A stretch of 64,000 bases of DNA from Yarrowia lipolytica (GCF_001761485.1 NC_090775.1:124001-188000), one strand, 5' to 3'; shown: positions 32,201 through 41,910, counted from the stretch's first letter. Translations and numbers: made by a program. The notes: generated by a model not told the origin, from the letters alone.

Positions 32201-32786
32201 GTCGCGCAAACAGCAGCCGAACGAGGCCGACACGGGCGAGATCATCTCCTATAGCGACCCCGTGCGAGACACGTCGCTATTTGGAACGTCTGCATCTCCC
32301 TACCAGACCCCCGACTCGGTGTACTCGCGGCTCAACGCCATGAGCTCTCACAACAAGAGGCAGCTGAGCTCGGTGATTGAGAAGCGACCTCCCCTGGCAG
32401 TCACATGGGAGGGCTGGATCATGAGCGCGTCGGGCAAGGTGTCGTATTACGACATTCCCGAAACGTCGCTCATCAACCAGACCAAGAACAAGCAGCAGCA
32501 GAGTGACAGCGGCGACTGCTCGCAAACGGTGCCTGGCGTCGGGCTGGCCACACATCTGCCCATGGGTCGTCTTCTAATCGGATCGGTGGGCCCTGTCACG
32601 CGCTACGGCACAAAGTCCATTGCCGTGGTGTTTGGAAACATCATCAAGATTCTCTATTTCGGCAACGAGGAGTCTTTTGTCGACGAGCTTACCCCCAACG
32701 AGACGGCGTCAATGCCCGGCACCCCGCTGCTGGCTCCCAAAAAATGGCGGCGAGTCTCCATGAACTCGGTCAATACAATGAATTAG
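29223..32786 (+). CDS. SCP1: SCAP/Scp1-like sterol-sensing protein
   Basis: A 1187-residue polytopic ER membrane protein resembling SREBP cleavage-activating protein (fission yeast Scp1). A first membrane region at about 45-80 is followed by a ~180-residue luminal loop. The sterol-sensing domain spans about 261-432, beginning near AAYLLLFVYIILSLSN and including STHCFVLFPFSVVVIGTGNM. Further hydrophobic helices lie near 478-498 and 559-583. The C-terminal half (from about 613) is a degenerate WD-repeat beta-propeller, starting with SHVLTVSMDRKVFLWNA, which would bind the SREBP C-terminus. The known role is sterol-regulated escort of the SREBP factor to the Golgi for activation. I chose the ATG at 29223; a second in-frame ATG is at 29259. 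Overall architecture is convincing, but sequence divergence is high, so the symbol follows the fission yeast name. Confidence 0.84.
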   Translation: MKATSSTGSKKRMASQNQRVAWSARTEERIRIWLAMLAANIVKFPHAFILWPSSVSFTLAYPYIILLVSLCIPTVSVSDVGAANTSSAALRVQQTIFATDNSVFGPEFMGSIAPILDTLHPQLDSYYDNVTDSIDLGRIQTSHLLSYRDLPQLPQPPKLPLPLDPTLETLLETLFYHPRVRNGQLVDAEGLILTLVERVDGETVDNTPAQTTWRRILNSPSHRRQLTPTRHRVQRLSEPFGKSLLGLLYESQRSVSHRLGEITLFAAYLLLFVYIILSLSNITSVRSRFGLFVSFCVQCALSVLSACTIISLFVPAFVPRSTHCFVLFPFSVVVIGTGNMFRLVNAVSRTPEENHPFTRLKTALLASAPLTIKQVAVDVSIFVLASAASYSHFPQASMVFLASALAVLIDLTLHFTYFLSVLSVDVRRVELEDLISTELPIDRFENSSGEDGRRLKLHQRAFVYLHPSFHNIKLPYTTQTTTAVFIVLYIAAILVGLPPSRYGVDSVALFTPSMVKSVVSQSVDVISPLIVRKYGSSATAAFLYSDGDVLSYLPSVRISFALEFIASLTFILSLTGIILKVILPPEPDAIDEVPVSENQFFAKDLIGYHMLDILQIYTQGSHVLTVSMDRKVFLWNAVSAGSHRGTLVDKPVSIPVHRKYWPLHSCELNTSHQLVAMFSKSHSTVIVFNYRIGQVVTCLESPLFRHKPVLAFFRNTDLLVVTSCGYLVVVHTSDVDAGTISATRVPVDMLTKSITAGPGPVPDQLHLDHHTIIWASRINTPRMMERIVMASASNKIFIVSPMRKKWIFRVLDLQEIGSHHSAPGPGGPMGMGRFAGVHMMTGGGAAASRQFQLPSDMVELVALPQLNMVLIGINLEVLLVDLQTGTVVKRMHVGHYKRGTLRAFHSNPIHCRFCGSTSIESISVAYSDYETLGLVICHTVTLDSRSKSNICLRVERDPREIRCLSFEASQEKQHWMSNVEGWETTGINMIMGVSRKQQPNEADTGEIISYSDPVRDTSLFGTSASPYQTPDSVYSRLNAMSSHNKRQLSSVIEKRPPLAVTWEGWIMSASGKVSYYDIPETSLINQTKNKQQQSDSGDCSQTVPGVGLATHLPMGRLLIGSVGPVTRYGTKSIAVVFGNIIKILYFGNEESFVDELTPNETASMPGTPLLAPKKWRRVSMNSVNTMN

Positions 32787-33334
32787 CATGTATATAGTAT
32801 GTATTATAATGGTATGGATTATGGATTAATCAAAGTATGTAAATACTTGTAGATAAGTTCCTTCAATATAGCTGTTTACTGTTTTTCAATCAGCTACTCC
32901 GTGTCGTCGAAGCTAGTACCGCAAGCTGTATCAAGAGAACCACAGGATCATGGGCATCCCAGTTGTGGCATTGATGCTCATGGGGCTCTTTGGAGCGACT
33001 TTTTGGAGCTGGACAGTCCTCATTGCGAGATCCTTTGAGCTGCACTACTTATAGTGGATGTCTCTTTATGTACTATATATTTTATTAGTTTCTCGTCAAT
33101 ATTTATAACGAAAAAATCTAGCCATTCACTATTATAACAAATACTCTAACCGCAAATGAGAAAAACGATTGACATATTCATGTGTTTTACAAAAATTCAA
33201 CCAAGAATCCAACCAAAAAACAAAAAACATTAAATACAAAAGTCAACTAAAATCAGACAATTTTAATCATTAAATACACTCGGACTTCGTCCTCGTGCGG
33301 GGAAATCAAATAGACACTATATGGAAAGAATAAA
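32787..33334. other. Shared 3' region of converging genes
   Basis: AT-rich tail between the SCAP homologue (+) and the cysteine-rich wall protein (-). Just after the SCAP stop there are TATATAG and TATGTA elements (32791-32802 and again near 32836), which resemble fungal polyadenylation efficiency signals. The distal 200 bp is A/T-rich with several polyA runs. Confidence 0.5.
32790..32850 (+). terminator. Probable SCAP polyadenylation region
   Basis: TATATAG/TATGTA efficiency-type elements followed by AT-rich sequence lie within 60 bp of the stop codon. The exact cleavage site cannot be read from sequence. Confidence 0.35.
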
Positions 33335-36300
33335 TTAAACCATCATGACTAGACCAATGATGGCAATGGCAACCATGGTGGGCTTGACAGCCACTCCCTC
33401 GTTGGCCTGAGCAATACCATTGCCAGGCTTAGAAGATCCAGGAGACTGGGGGGTAGAGCCAGAGCCAGAACCAGGCTGCTCAGGAGTGGAGCCCGAACCA
33501 GAGCCTGGAGAACCAGGAGTGGAGCCTGAACCAGAGCCAGGAGAACCAGGGTTAGAGCCTGAGCCAGAGCCGGGAGAACCAGGGTTAGAGCCAGAGCCAG
33601 AGCCGGGAGAACCAGGGTTAGAGCCTGAACCAGATCCAGGAGAACCAGGGTTAGAACCAGAACCAGATCCAGGAGACTGGGGGGTAGAGCCAGAGCCAGA
33701 ACCAGGCTGCTCAGGAGTGGAGCCCGAACCAGAGCCTGGAGAACCAGGGTTAGAGCCTGAGCCAGAGCCGGGAGAACCAGGGTTAGAGCCTGAACCAGAT
33801 CCAGGAGAACCAGGGTTAGAGCCTGAGCCAGAGCCGGGAGAACCAGGGTTAGAGCCTGAACCAGATCCAGGAGAACCAGGGTTAGAGCCTGAACCAGATC
33901 CAGGAGAACCAGGGTTAGAACCAGAACCAGAACCAGGGGATCCAGGAGTAGAACCAGAACCAGAACCAGGCTGCTCAGGGTTAGAGCCAGAAGTAGGCTG
34001 GGGACCGGGGCCACCGCCGTTCTCGCAGACAGGGCAGAAAGTGGTGGTAATTGTGCTTCCGTGCTGATCGGTGGTGGTCAGAGTGATGGTCTTCGCCGAA
34101 GTGATGAACTGGGTAGAGACATCAGGGGCAGGAATAACAGGGGTATCAGATCCGGTAGGAAGAGGAACCACATTAGTAGACTCTGGGTGCTCCTTGGTGC
34201 ACTCGGTGCAGACGGTGACGGTGATGGTAGATCCGTGCTGATCAGTGGTGGTGATCGTCTCTGTCTTGGGAGGCACAATAATGCCAGTAAACGTGGAACC
34301 ATTAGCGTCAGTGGTGGTCACAGTGACAGCCTCGGAAGTATCAGTGGCCTGTGACTTGGAAGCCGAGGCGGTCTTGGACTCGCAAACAGGGCATGAAGTA
34401 ACAGTCACTGTCTTACCCTGGTCATCAGTTGTGGTGTAAGTGACAGTCTCCGGACCACTCTCAGTGGCAGTTCCAATGACCGAACCGTTACTGTCAGTAG
34501 AAGATTCCACAGCACCGCCAGTTTCAGATGTAATGGGCGCAGTAACAGAACCAGTTGCAGAGCCTCCGCTGGTAACGGGAACAGTGGTCGCAGTGGCAAG
34601 AGAAGTACCGGAAGGCACCATGGAAGTGCAGCCACTGGGGAGAACAGCGGTAGTCTGACCACCCCAGCAGATAACATAGGTGGTAGAAGGCCGGGGGTCA
34701 AGGTCACATCCAAGCAGGGTTGGAATCAGCAGAGTCTCAACAAGACCTTGGATTTCGTCGTAGAGAGTTCCACATCGGAAACACTGAGCGACAGACGAAA
34801 CAGCAGCATTGAGAGCCGAGCAGACACAAGAATGCAGGCCGTTACACTCCTTGGTTCGGAAGATTGCGTAAAGACAGTCAGTGATACAGGTGCCAAGATC
34901 TCCGATGTTGTGAGTGTAGGTAGCTGGATCAGCGACGCACATGGTCACAATAGCGGGGTCAGCAGCAGCAAAGGCGGCGGCAGGGTCACAAACAGGAGGC
35001 GAGGGAGTGGGGACGGCAGTATCGCAAGGAGTGTAAGGAGGAGGCTTGTAGTTGTCACAAGAAAGGAGGTTCTTGATGACAGTGTTCTCAACGAAATCAT
35101 GGACGAGAGGGAAAATGGCACCACAAGTGATACACTCGTCAACCACGTTCAGAGAAGTCTCGAGCACGTTGCAAATACACGACTGCAGGCCGTTACACTC
35201 AAGGAAGGAACCAATTGCATCGGTACACTTCTTGTAACAGTCACCCTGGGTTCCAATCTCAGAGTTGGGATAACAGGTCTGCCCGCCAGTGGTGATAGGA
35301 GTGAGAGTACCAGAAGAGGATGCACCAGAGGAGGCTGGGGATGAAGTAACAGGCGAAGAAGAGGCGGAAGCAGATCCAGAAGCTCCTGAAGAAACAGGAG
35401 AGCTGGAAGCAGCTGTATTAGACTCAACGGTGGAAGACGAGGCCTCAGCAGAAGCACTGGACTCAGGGGAGCTCGAAACTGAAGCAGAGCTGGAAGACTC
35501 AGAAGAAGAAGCAGGAACACTGGTCTCGCCAGTCGACTGGGGACCAGAAGTGACAGGAGCAGAGGAAGAACCAGCAGCAGAGGAAGAACCAGCAGCAGAG
35601 GAAGAACCAGCAGCAGAGGAAGAACCAGCAGCAGAGGAAGAACCAGCAGTAGAGGTGGTAGCCGAAGCAGTTGTTGCTGTGGCGGTAGCCAGAGAGGTGC
35701 CGGAGGGAACAATAGACGTACATCCACTGGGAAGAACGGCAGTGGTCTGGCCATCCCAACAAATGACATAGGTGGTAGAAGGTCGAGGATCAAGATTACA
35801 CGCAAGGAGGTTGGGGATCAGAAGGGCCTCAACAAGTCCGTGGATCTCGTCGTAAAGAGTACCACACTTGAAGCACTGGGCAACGGACGAAACCACAGCG
35901 TTAAGAGCGGAACAAATACACGAATGCAGACCATTGCACTCCTTTGTTCGGAAAACAGCGTACAGACAGTCAGTAATGCAAGTTCCCAGATCTCCAATGT
36001 TGTGAGTGTAAGTGGCAGGATCAGCAACACACATGGTCACAATGTTGGGGTCGTCTGCGGCGAAGGCTGCAGCAACAGGATCGCAGACAGGAGGCGACGG
36101 AGTAGGGACGGCAGTCTCGCAAGGTGTGTAAGAAGGAGGCTTGTAGTTGTCGCACTGGAGAAGGTTCTTGATAACGGTGTTCTCAATGAAGTCGTGAACC
36201 AAGGGGAAAATGGCCCCACAGGTGATGCACTCGTCCACCACGTTCAAGGAGGTATCGAGAACGTTACAAACACAGGATTGCACTCCGTTGCAGTTCAAGA

Positions 36301-37447
36301 AAGAGCCAATTGCGTCTGTGCACTTCTTGTAACAATCATCCTGGGTTCCAATCTCAGAGTTTGGCAAACAAGTTTGGCCGCCAGTGGTGATTGGAGTGAT
36401 ACCTCCGGTAGAGGATGTACCAGAAGCTGCAGAAGAGGAAGGGCTAGTCTCAGGGGAGGAAGAAGTGGCCTGAGAAGAGGCGCTGGACTCAGGGGAGCTC
36501 GAAGCTGGAGCAGAGCTGGAAGCCTCAGACGAAGAAGCAGGAGCACTGGACTCGACAGAAGACTGGGGACCAGAAGTGACAGGAGCAGAGGAAGAACCAG
36601 GAGCAGAGGAAGAACTAGGCGCAGAGGTGGTAGCCGAGGCGGTAGTTGCGGTAGCGGTAGCCAGAGACGTTCCGGAGGGAACAATAGACGTACAGCCACT
36701 GGGAAGGACAGCAGTGGTCTGGCCATCCCAACAAATGACATAGGTGGTAGAAGGTCGAGGATCAAGATCACATGCAAGGAGGTTAGGGATCAGAAGGGCC
36801 TCAACAAGTCCGTGGATCTCGTCATAAAGAGTACCACACTTGAAGCACTGGGCAACGGACGAAACCACAGCGTTAAGAGCGGAACAAATACACGAGTGTA
36901 GACCATTGCATTCCTTTGCTCGGAAAACAGCGTACAGACAGTCAGTAATGCAAGTTCCCAGATCTCCAATGTTGTGAGTGTAAGTGGCAGGATCAGCAAC
37001 ACACATGGTCACAATGTTGGGGTCGTCTGCGGCGAAGGCTGCGGCAACGGGATCGCAGGCGGGAGGGGAGGGGGTAGGAGAAGGGGTTTCACAAGGGGTC
37101 TGAGCCGGAGGCTTGTAATTGTCGCATTGGAGGAGGTTCTTGATGACAGTGTTCTCAATGAAGTCGTGGACCAAAGGGAAGATGGCTCCACAGGTGATAC
37201 ACTCGTCCACAACGTTAAGAGAGGTATCGAGAACGTTACAAACACAGGATTGCACTCCGTTGCAGTTCAAGAAAGATCCAATTGCATCGGTACACTTCTT
37301 GTAGCAGTCGGCCTGGGTGCCAATGTCGGCGGGAGGCACACAGGAGCTCTGCTGTTGTCGGGCAACGAGGCCGTAGTCGGTTGGGGTAGCAGTGACACCC
37401 AGGGCGAGTGGGAGGGCCACCAGGAGGGTCCTTGTGATAGAGACCAT
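33335..37447 (-). CDS. GPI-type wall protein, six 8-Cys CFEM-like domains
   Basis: A 1370-residue secreted protein. The ATG at 37447 gives a signal peptide, MVSITRTLLVALPLALGVTA. Three large modules (about residues 37-226, 360-547 and 724-912) each contain two related 8-cysteine domains, six in all. Four of the six were counted and share the spacing C-x3-C-x9-C-x5-C-x-C-x12-C-x2-C-x21-C, with CNG before the CxC. This resembles CFEM domains, known for haem binding or adhesion in fungi, but with C-x2-C in place of the usual longer gap. Ser/Ala/Thr-rich linkers separate modules. Residues about 1000-1142 hold TTTDxxGxTxTVT repeats like those of flocculins, and about 1154-1339 are an 11-residue GSGSxPxxP repeat. 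The hydrophobic end (MVAIAIIGLVMMV) suits GPI attachment. Likely a cell-surface protein; function unproven. Confidence 0.82.
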   Translation of the reverse strand: MVSITRTLLVALPLALGVTATPTDYGLVARQQQSSCVPPADIGTQADCYKKCTDAIGSFLNCNGVQSCVCNVLDTSLNVVDECITCGAIFPLVHDFIENTVIKNLLQCDNYKPPAQTPCETPSPTPSPPACDPVAAAFAADDPNIVTMCVADPATYTHNIGDLGTCITDCLYAVFRAKECNGLHSCICSALNAVVSSVAQCFKCGTLYDEIHGLVEALLIPNLLACDLDPRPSTTYVICWDGQTTAVLPSGCTSIVPSGTSLATATATTASATTSAPSSSSAPGSSSAPVTSGPQSSVESSAPASSSEASSSAPASSSPESSASSQATSSSPETSPSSSAASGTSSTGGITPITTGGQTCLPNSEIGTQDDCYKKCTDAIGSFLNCNGVQSCVCNVLDTSLNVVDECITCGAIFPLVHDFIENTVIKNLLQCDNYKPPSYTPCETAVPTPSPPVCDPVAAAFAADDPNIVTMCVADPATYTHNIGDLGTCITDCLYAVFRTKECNGLHSCICSALNAVVSSVAQCFKCGTLYDEIHGLVEALLIPNLLACNLDPRPSTTYVICWDGQTTAVLPSGCTSIVPSGTSLATATATTASATTSTAGSSSAAGSSSAAGSSSAAGSSSAAGSSSAPVTSGPQSTGETSVPASSSESSSSASVSSSPESSASAEASSSTVESNTAASSSPVSSGASGSASASSSPVTSSPASSGASSSGTLTPITTGGQTCYPNSEIGTQGDCYKKCTDAIGSFLECNGLQSCICNVLETSLNVVDECITCGAIFPLVHDFVENTVIKNLLSCDNYKPPPYTPCDTAVPTPSPPVCDPAAAFAAADPAIVTMCVADPATYTHNIGDLGTCITDCLYAIFRTKECNGLHSCVCSALNAAVSSVAQCFRCGTLYDEIQGLVETLLIPTLLGCDLDPRPSTTYVICWGGQTTAVLPSGCTSMVPSGTSLATATTVPVTSGGSATGSVTAPITSETGGAVESSTDSNGSVIGTATESGPETVTYTTTDDQGKTVTVTSCPVCESKTASASKSQATDTSEAVTVTTTDANGSTFTGIIVPPKTETITTTDQHGSTITVTVCTECTKEHPESTNVVPLPTGSDTPVIPAPDVSTQFITSAKTITLTTTDQHGSTITTTFCPVCENGGGPGPQPTSGSNPEQPGSGSGSTPGSPGSGSGSNPGSPGSGSGSNPGSPGSGSGSNPGSPGSGSGSNPGSPGSGSGSNPGSPGSGSGSNPGSPGSGSGSTPEQPGSGSGSTPQSPGSGSGSNPGSPGSGSGSNPGSPGSGSGSNPGSPGSGSGSNPGSPGSGSGSTPGSPGSGSGSTPEQPGSGSGSTPQSPGSSKPGNGIAQANEGVAVKPTMVAIAIIGLVMMV
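33430..33990. repeat. Coding 33-bp minisatellite, about 17 units
   Basis: Each 33-bp unit encodes 11 residues of the form (N/T)P(GS/EQ/QS)PGSGSGS. Unit types are ordered, not random: TPGS, a run of NPGS units, TPEQ and TPQS, then a second NPGS run followed by TPGS, TPEQ and TPQS, indicating block duplication. Length polymorphism between strains is likely. Confidence 0.92.
34700..37340. repeat. Three ~1-kb intragenic direct repeats
   Basis: Module spacing is about 970 bp (1 to 2) and 1.09 kb (2 to 3). Modules 1 and 2 are nearly identical over the stretch around 36720-37060 versus 35760-36110, while module 3 is more diverged (for example ECNGLQSCIC versus NCNGVQSCVC). This indicates recent duplication or gene conversion between the first two. 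Confidence 0.88.
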
Positions 37448-37516
37448 TGCTTGTGGTTTCAAACGAGTGTGATTGTTGTTAGCTTGGGGTATCTGATGTT
37501 CGAGAGGGGACCATTC

Positions 37517-37524
37517 TTTTTATA
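37517..37524 (-). promoter_or_regulatory. TATA box of the wall-protein gene
   Basis: TATAAAAA on the minus strand, 70-77 bp upstream of the ATG at 37447; a strong consensus element fitting an inducible or highly expressed gene. Confidence 0.65.
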
Positions 37525-39218
37525 TGTCATTGGAGTCGGAGCTTCGGGTCCTGAAAGGGAGCTTTCAGCTCACCGCACACAAAAGAAACGCAGAGCTTGA
37601 GCGAGACAAAAACACAAAAAGAAACAAGCATCAACATGGTTCTGCAGAGACAAAGTCCAGGTTGTCGGAGTGCCATCCCTGATGCTGAGGTTTAATGCAC
37701 ATTGGGTCTTGGAGAGCTCAACCTACTTTGGGACAAAGAGCAAGTCTGGGATTGACGAACAGGCGAAAAAAATGTCTTGTGGCCAGTTGTGGACAAAATA
37801 TCTCACTGTCTCAGCCAACGCGTCGCGTGGAGGTGTGACGGAGACATTACTTGTGTTGAGTATCTTGTGTGTATAGGGTGTGGTGTGTCTGTTTGCCATA
37901 TTCATTTGCCGTATCTCCGTTTGTGTTTCAATGATCAACCCTTCTATCGTACTGCCGGCGCACCGATCAACACAAGCCTGACGGTTGATCTTCTTGTCTT
38001 GCGGTGATCGTCTATGCTTCATCCGCATCTGAGTGTCAGTGTGTATTGCAGGTGGAGGAGGCGGGGAGCCCACTAGTTGAGAGTGTATTAGTTACGGCAA
38101 TTACTTAATATAAGTATTCACGTGACGGCCAAGACCCCGACAACGGAGGCTAGTGCCTGGCAGCCGTATGCCGAAATGATTAGTCTGCAGAGATTGCGGC
38201 TTTCTGATGAACGTCAGGCTGCCGCTCGAATCGAGCGTCTATTCGGACATGCTGACATTGCCAGATGTCTATCGCTCTATCACTCCACCTTTGGCAATCT
38301 CTTTTGCCAGGCTCTGTTATTTTGCCTTCTCTAAATTGCCTTTGCAAAATTGCCTTGCCATTTTTTATGAGTCTCGTATCCCTCCCCCTCTATTAAAGTT
38401 GCGCTAATCTGATATAGGTTTGGCCATGACGTGGGGCGAAGATGGGCATCTGGAGTAGGTGCGGCGTGCGCGGAGCGATAAGTATAGGTGCCGGGGGGAA
38501 AAAACAGTTGCGATTTGGGATTGATTGATTGATGTCACATGACCAAACACAGCGTCACTGCCGCCCATAATCTCTACAGCTACCATGTCCTCTTGCTCGT
38601 CTCTTTCTGTTGTCTGCAACATTGACTTCCTGCGCACCACCCCTGTCGCTTCCCCACTGGAGAAGAGCTGAAAAAGCAAAATGGAACAAGCGACCTATTG
38701 AACTCTCACCAACTACTTGTACCGGGGAGACCAAAAGTGATTGCTCAGGGCGTATGGTTTGAAGTCTGGGCACTGTGCAATGTACGGGCCCAAACAGGTA
38801 GTGCCCTGGTCCTTCAGACGTCGGGAGGTGTCACTATACCAGAACAGTTTATCCCGTGACAGTTTTCAATATCTGTCTGTCATGTTGTACCGTGATTACA
38901 TCTACCCCCACCTAAGAAGGCACTGATGCGTCCTAATACAGACGTCAAACCACTTTACTATGGTACAGTGCTTCCGAAAACAACCGCTGAAAGCGCATGT
39001 GTGCAGCTTCTCGCATTATATGGAGGTGTTTTTTGCGCTCTGAACGTGCGACGGTTGCGGATGAACCAACTGAGACATTGACCTTTTTTGAATGGGGGTA
39101 TTTGGAAATGAGACTGGATACCTGAGACATCGGAGAGGCTCACAGCCATAACCGAAAGCAGTACTACCTGTACTGTTACGGGACGAATACAGAGCACCCC
39201 AACTGGACGACCACCCCA

Positions 39219-39257
39219 CAAACGTCACTCTCACCAAACGTCACAGACAAACGTCAC
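39219..39257. repeat. Three CAAACGTCAC direct repeats
   Basis: Identical decamers at 39219-39228, 39235-39244 and 39248-39257 (start spacing 16 and 13 bp). The core ACGTCA is a CRE/bZIP-type site, so this could be a bZIP-bound regulatory cluster. It is about 1.8 kb from the wall-protein start and 2.7 kb from PEX2. Confidence 0.85.
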
Positions 39258-41838
39258 CCCACCAGCCTCCCCCACCCCTGGTAACCGCTATCATGCACCG
39301 ACCCCATCGCCTTACAAAGAGGTTGGAAAGACAAAATTCTGGAGGACAAAAACTCCACGCCGACCGCAAGTCTATTTGACTACCGAAAGTCAAACCTGAC
39401 AAGACTGCAATACCTCAGAACAAGTGTTTGTACACGTGGAGGCTGAAGAAGCCCCAGCTGCGGCTTATGGGGCAACTGCGGCAACCGTTGCTGTCCCCCG
39501 CCCTCGTCGTACCGTTGACTGGATTGGCATAACTGTCTATCATGATCGGCTTCCGTCGACCCCGAGAGGTTAACTCTATAGACGAGGCAAAAACAAAAAC
39601 TCCAAATACAGCCCAAATAGAAAAGTTTGACAGAGGAGAAAACATGAGATAGCCGTTTGTTCGTTGACTCCCGCACCTCTTCAACTCGTGTCTGAGCAAA
39701 ATTACTGCGAAATATTATGAGGGGCTGGAATGTCGACTTAGGGGGTGTTTCATTTGGGATGTGGACCCACAAGCACCGCAGAATATACTCGGATTAGGGC
39801 TTGTACACCGACGTATAACAACCACTGGTATCAATAATCGGAGGTATTAGTTCAACAGGCGCAATAATCAGCTGGTTATTAATAGACCCGTGGTGGATAC
39901 TTTGTATCCACCGGTCGTCATGGTTACTGGTCTCTGCACGCTCAGCAGGGTACAAGTATGTACATCTACAGTAACTATACAGCACGAGCACACTCTGAAC
40001 TTGACAAATAACCAAGACTCCCTGCTACTACAAGTAGAAGTAGTGAGACTTACAGCGGGATAGGCACTTTGTCTTGGGCCGTCAAATGCAAGCCGTCAAT
40101 TGTGCAGTTGCTAAGAGTACTTTAGTGTGATCAAATAGGAATTTTCTTTTTCCACACCCTTGGCGCTTCTCGCACGAGACTTTGATTCCAAAGTTTCCGT
40201 CTATCAATATTGCCTGAAAGTTATTGGTTCTCCCATTGTTGCTGGCGTATTCGCCCTCAATCATTCATGTCTACACCTCATTCTGTCAGCCTGTCTTCTC
40301 AAAGGAGAAACCGAGATAAAACGCACACGCTGAATAGACATGAGACATGGTGGTACTGTACATTCGGTACAAACACATTGTACAGAGGAGAGGTATACGA
40401 GCCTGGGTCGTATTTGAGTAAATGGAGTTTGTTTATTGATGTCCTTGAGTGGGTGGGAGGATATGGCGGTCTGATAACCGTATAGCTTTGATTACCTACT
40501 CGTACAACTCTGTCAGAGCGAGTACAGTACGAGTACAACATGAACAGAATTGTGTAAAAGTTGTCACCATGACTCCTCACCCTTCATAAACCACCCTCTA
40601 TACACCCCTCACCCGCTAGGCCCTTCCGTGGAGCACACCCTGGACATGGAAATGCGTGAGACACATTCCGTCAGGAACCGACATGGTCTCGTCGACAGGG
40701 GTGTACAATACAGTAGAGGGTTCCAAGAGGTTCCAGAATCCCCTCTAAAGCAGGGTCTGATGAGTTCAATGTTACAGGGTAATAACAGGAAGTGAACCGG
40801 CAAACAACAACCCCTTGTATAGATCTACTTAGTACTGCGGGAAGAGTACAGTACAAATACGAGTACAGTATACGCCTGCTGGTATTGTATGCACCCATCA
40901 GACATTCTTATCTTAGACAATGTATCTCACAGATATAATCTGCTCACCAAAGAGAGACAGTCAACGGACAGGGCCCCGTCGAATTCCACTAATTACGGCC
41001 CGTGGACAGGAGCCAGAGACAGACGTTGTTTGCTTACTTCGGGCTTAATTAGGACGCTCATAGTTCACATGGGGACCAACTGAAACATAACAGAGACAGG
41101 CGTGTATCCCTCCAGCACCAAAAAAGCAGTAGGTACAAGTATGGTACCGTAACTACTGGTACTAATAATACTTACAGTAATGTAGTTCTTGCCCCACTAC
41201 AAACGAGTCCTCGAACAGGATCACCACATCACACTCGTACGATACGGATCATCATCATGTCTCACACAGGTCTCAATAATTAGTCGTATTGGACTCAAAG
41301 ATGAAGATCTACAAGCCAAACCTATCCAGGCGGGCTATCCGACGTATCTGAGGCGTTTGCGGAGATTGTTTACAAGTAGTGAGTTCAGAACACAATTATT
41401 CACTCAACTCATTCTCCCTCTCCTACGGTATGTACAATATCTATATTCGTACTCCACATGCAACTCCATACTCCAGGTATATACGCCTTAACCTACAAGT
41501 AGCTTATAAGTATTCGTCCACTGTCTCTGATGTCAACACGACTCACACTCGACACGCTGGAATGTACTTTTTATCAGTCCACGCCCAACTTTGATTAGTC
41601 ATCAACGTGTCCGACTGGAACTTAACTTAACTGTCCAGGCATCAAGGGTGTGAGAGGGCTTGATTAGTAAGCTTGTCAGTGTTTTGGGCGTTGAACAGAA
41701 TAAACCAGGCGTAGAATTTGACCCCTCCATCGGGATACTCAGATATATACCCACGCACACACACTCTCTGTTTTCCCCTTTATACACATTACCAGATCTC
41801 TTTGCCACTTTCACAGTACAGGTGAAAAGCTGGGGTGC

Positions 41839-41871
41839 ATGAAATTACACTTTTACCGAGGTACACCTTAG
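41839..41871 (+). promoter_or_regulatory. Possible 10-codon uORF of PEX2
   Basis: ATG at 41839 to TAG at 41869-41871 (MKLHFYRGTP), ending 39 bp before the PEX2 start. It matters only if transcription begins upstream of it, which is not known. Confidence 0.35.
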
Positions 41872-41910
41872 ACTTGCACATCACCATCTTCACCCCCGCA
41901 ACAGGATTTC

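Larger units (their letters stand above)
37448..41910. other. Gene-poor 4.5-kb divergent region
   Basis: Between the wall protein (-) and PEX2 (+). No coding frame is supported on either strand. Notable short structure: five TTGCC pentamers in about 60 bp (38296-38360) and three CAAACGTCAC copies at 39219-39257. Multiple GTAC/TACAAGTA motifs occur near 39950-40040 and 40500-40870. The length is comparable to the 10.7-15.0 kb gap. Confidence 0.4.

Noticed and set aside
33420-34067. Long open frame antisense to the minisatellite, reading Glu/Pro-rich repeats
   Set aside because: It is the mirror of the GSGSxPxxP repeat on the other strand; repeat units of 33 bp keep all frames open by themselves. 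There is no promoter or ATG context.
35840-36901. A 353-codon open frame antisense to modules 1 and 2 of the wall protein
   Set aside because: The minus-strand frame has signal peptide, patterned cysteines and GPI tail, and the antisense product has no recognisable domain. Duplicated DNA explains its length.
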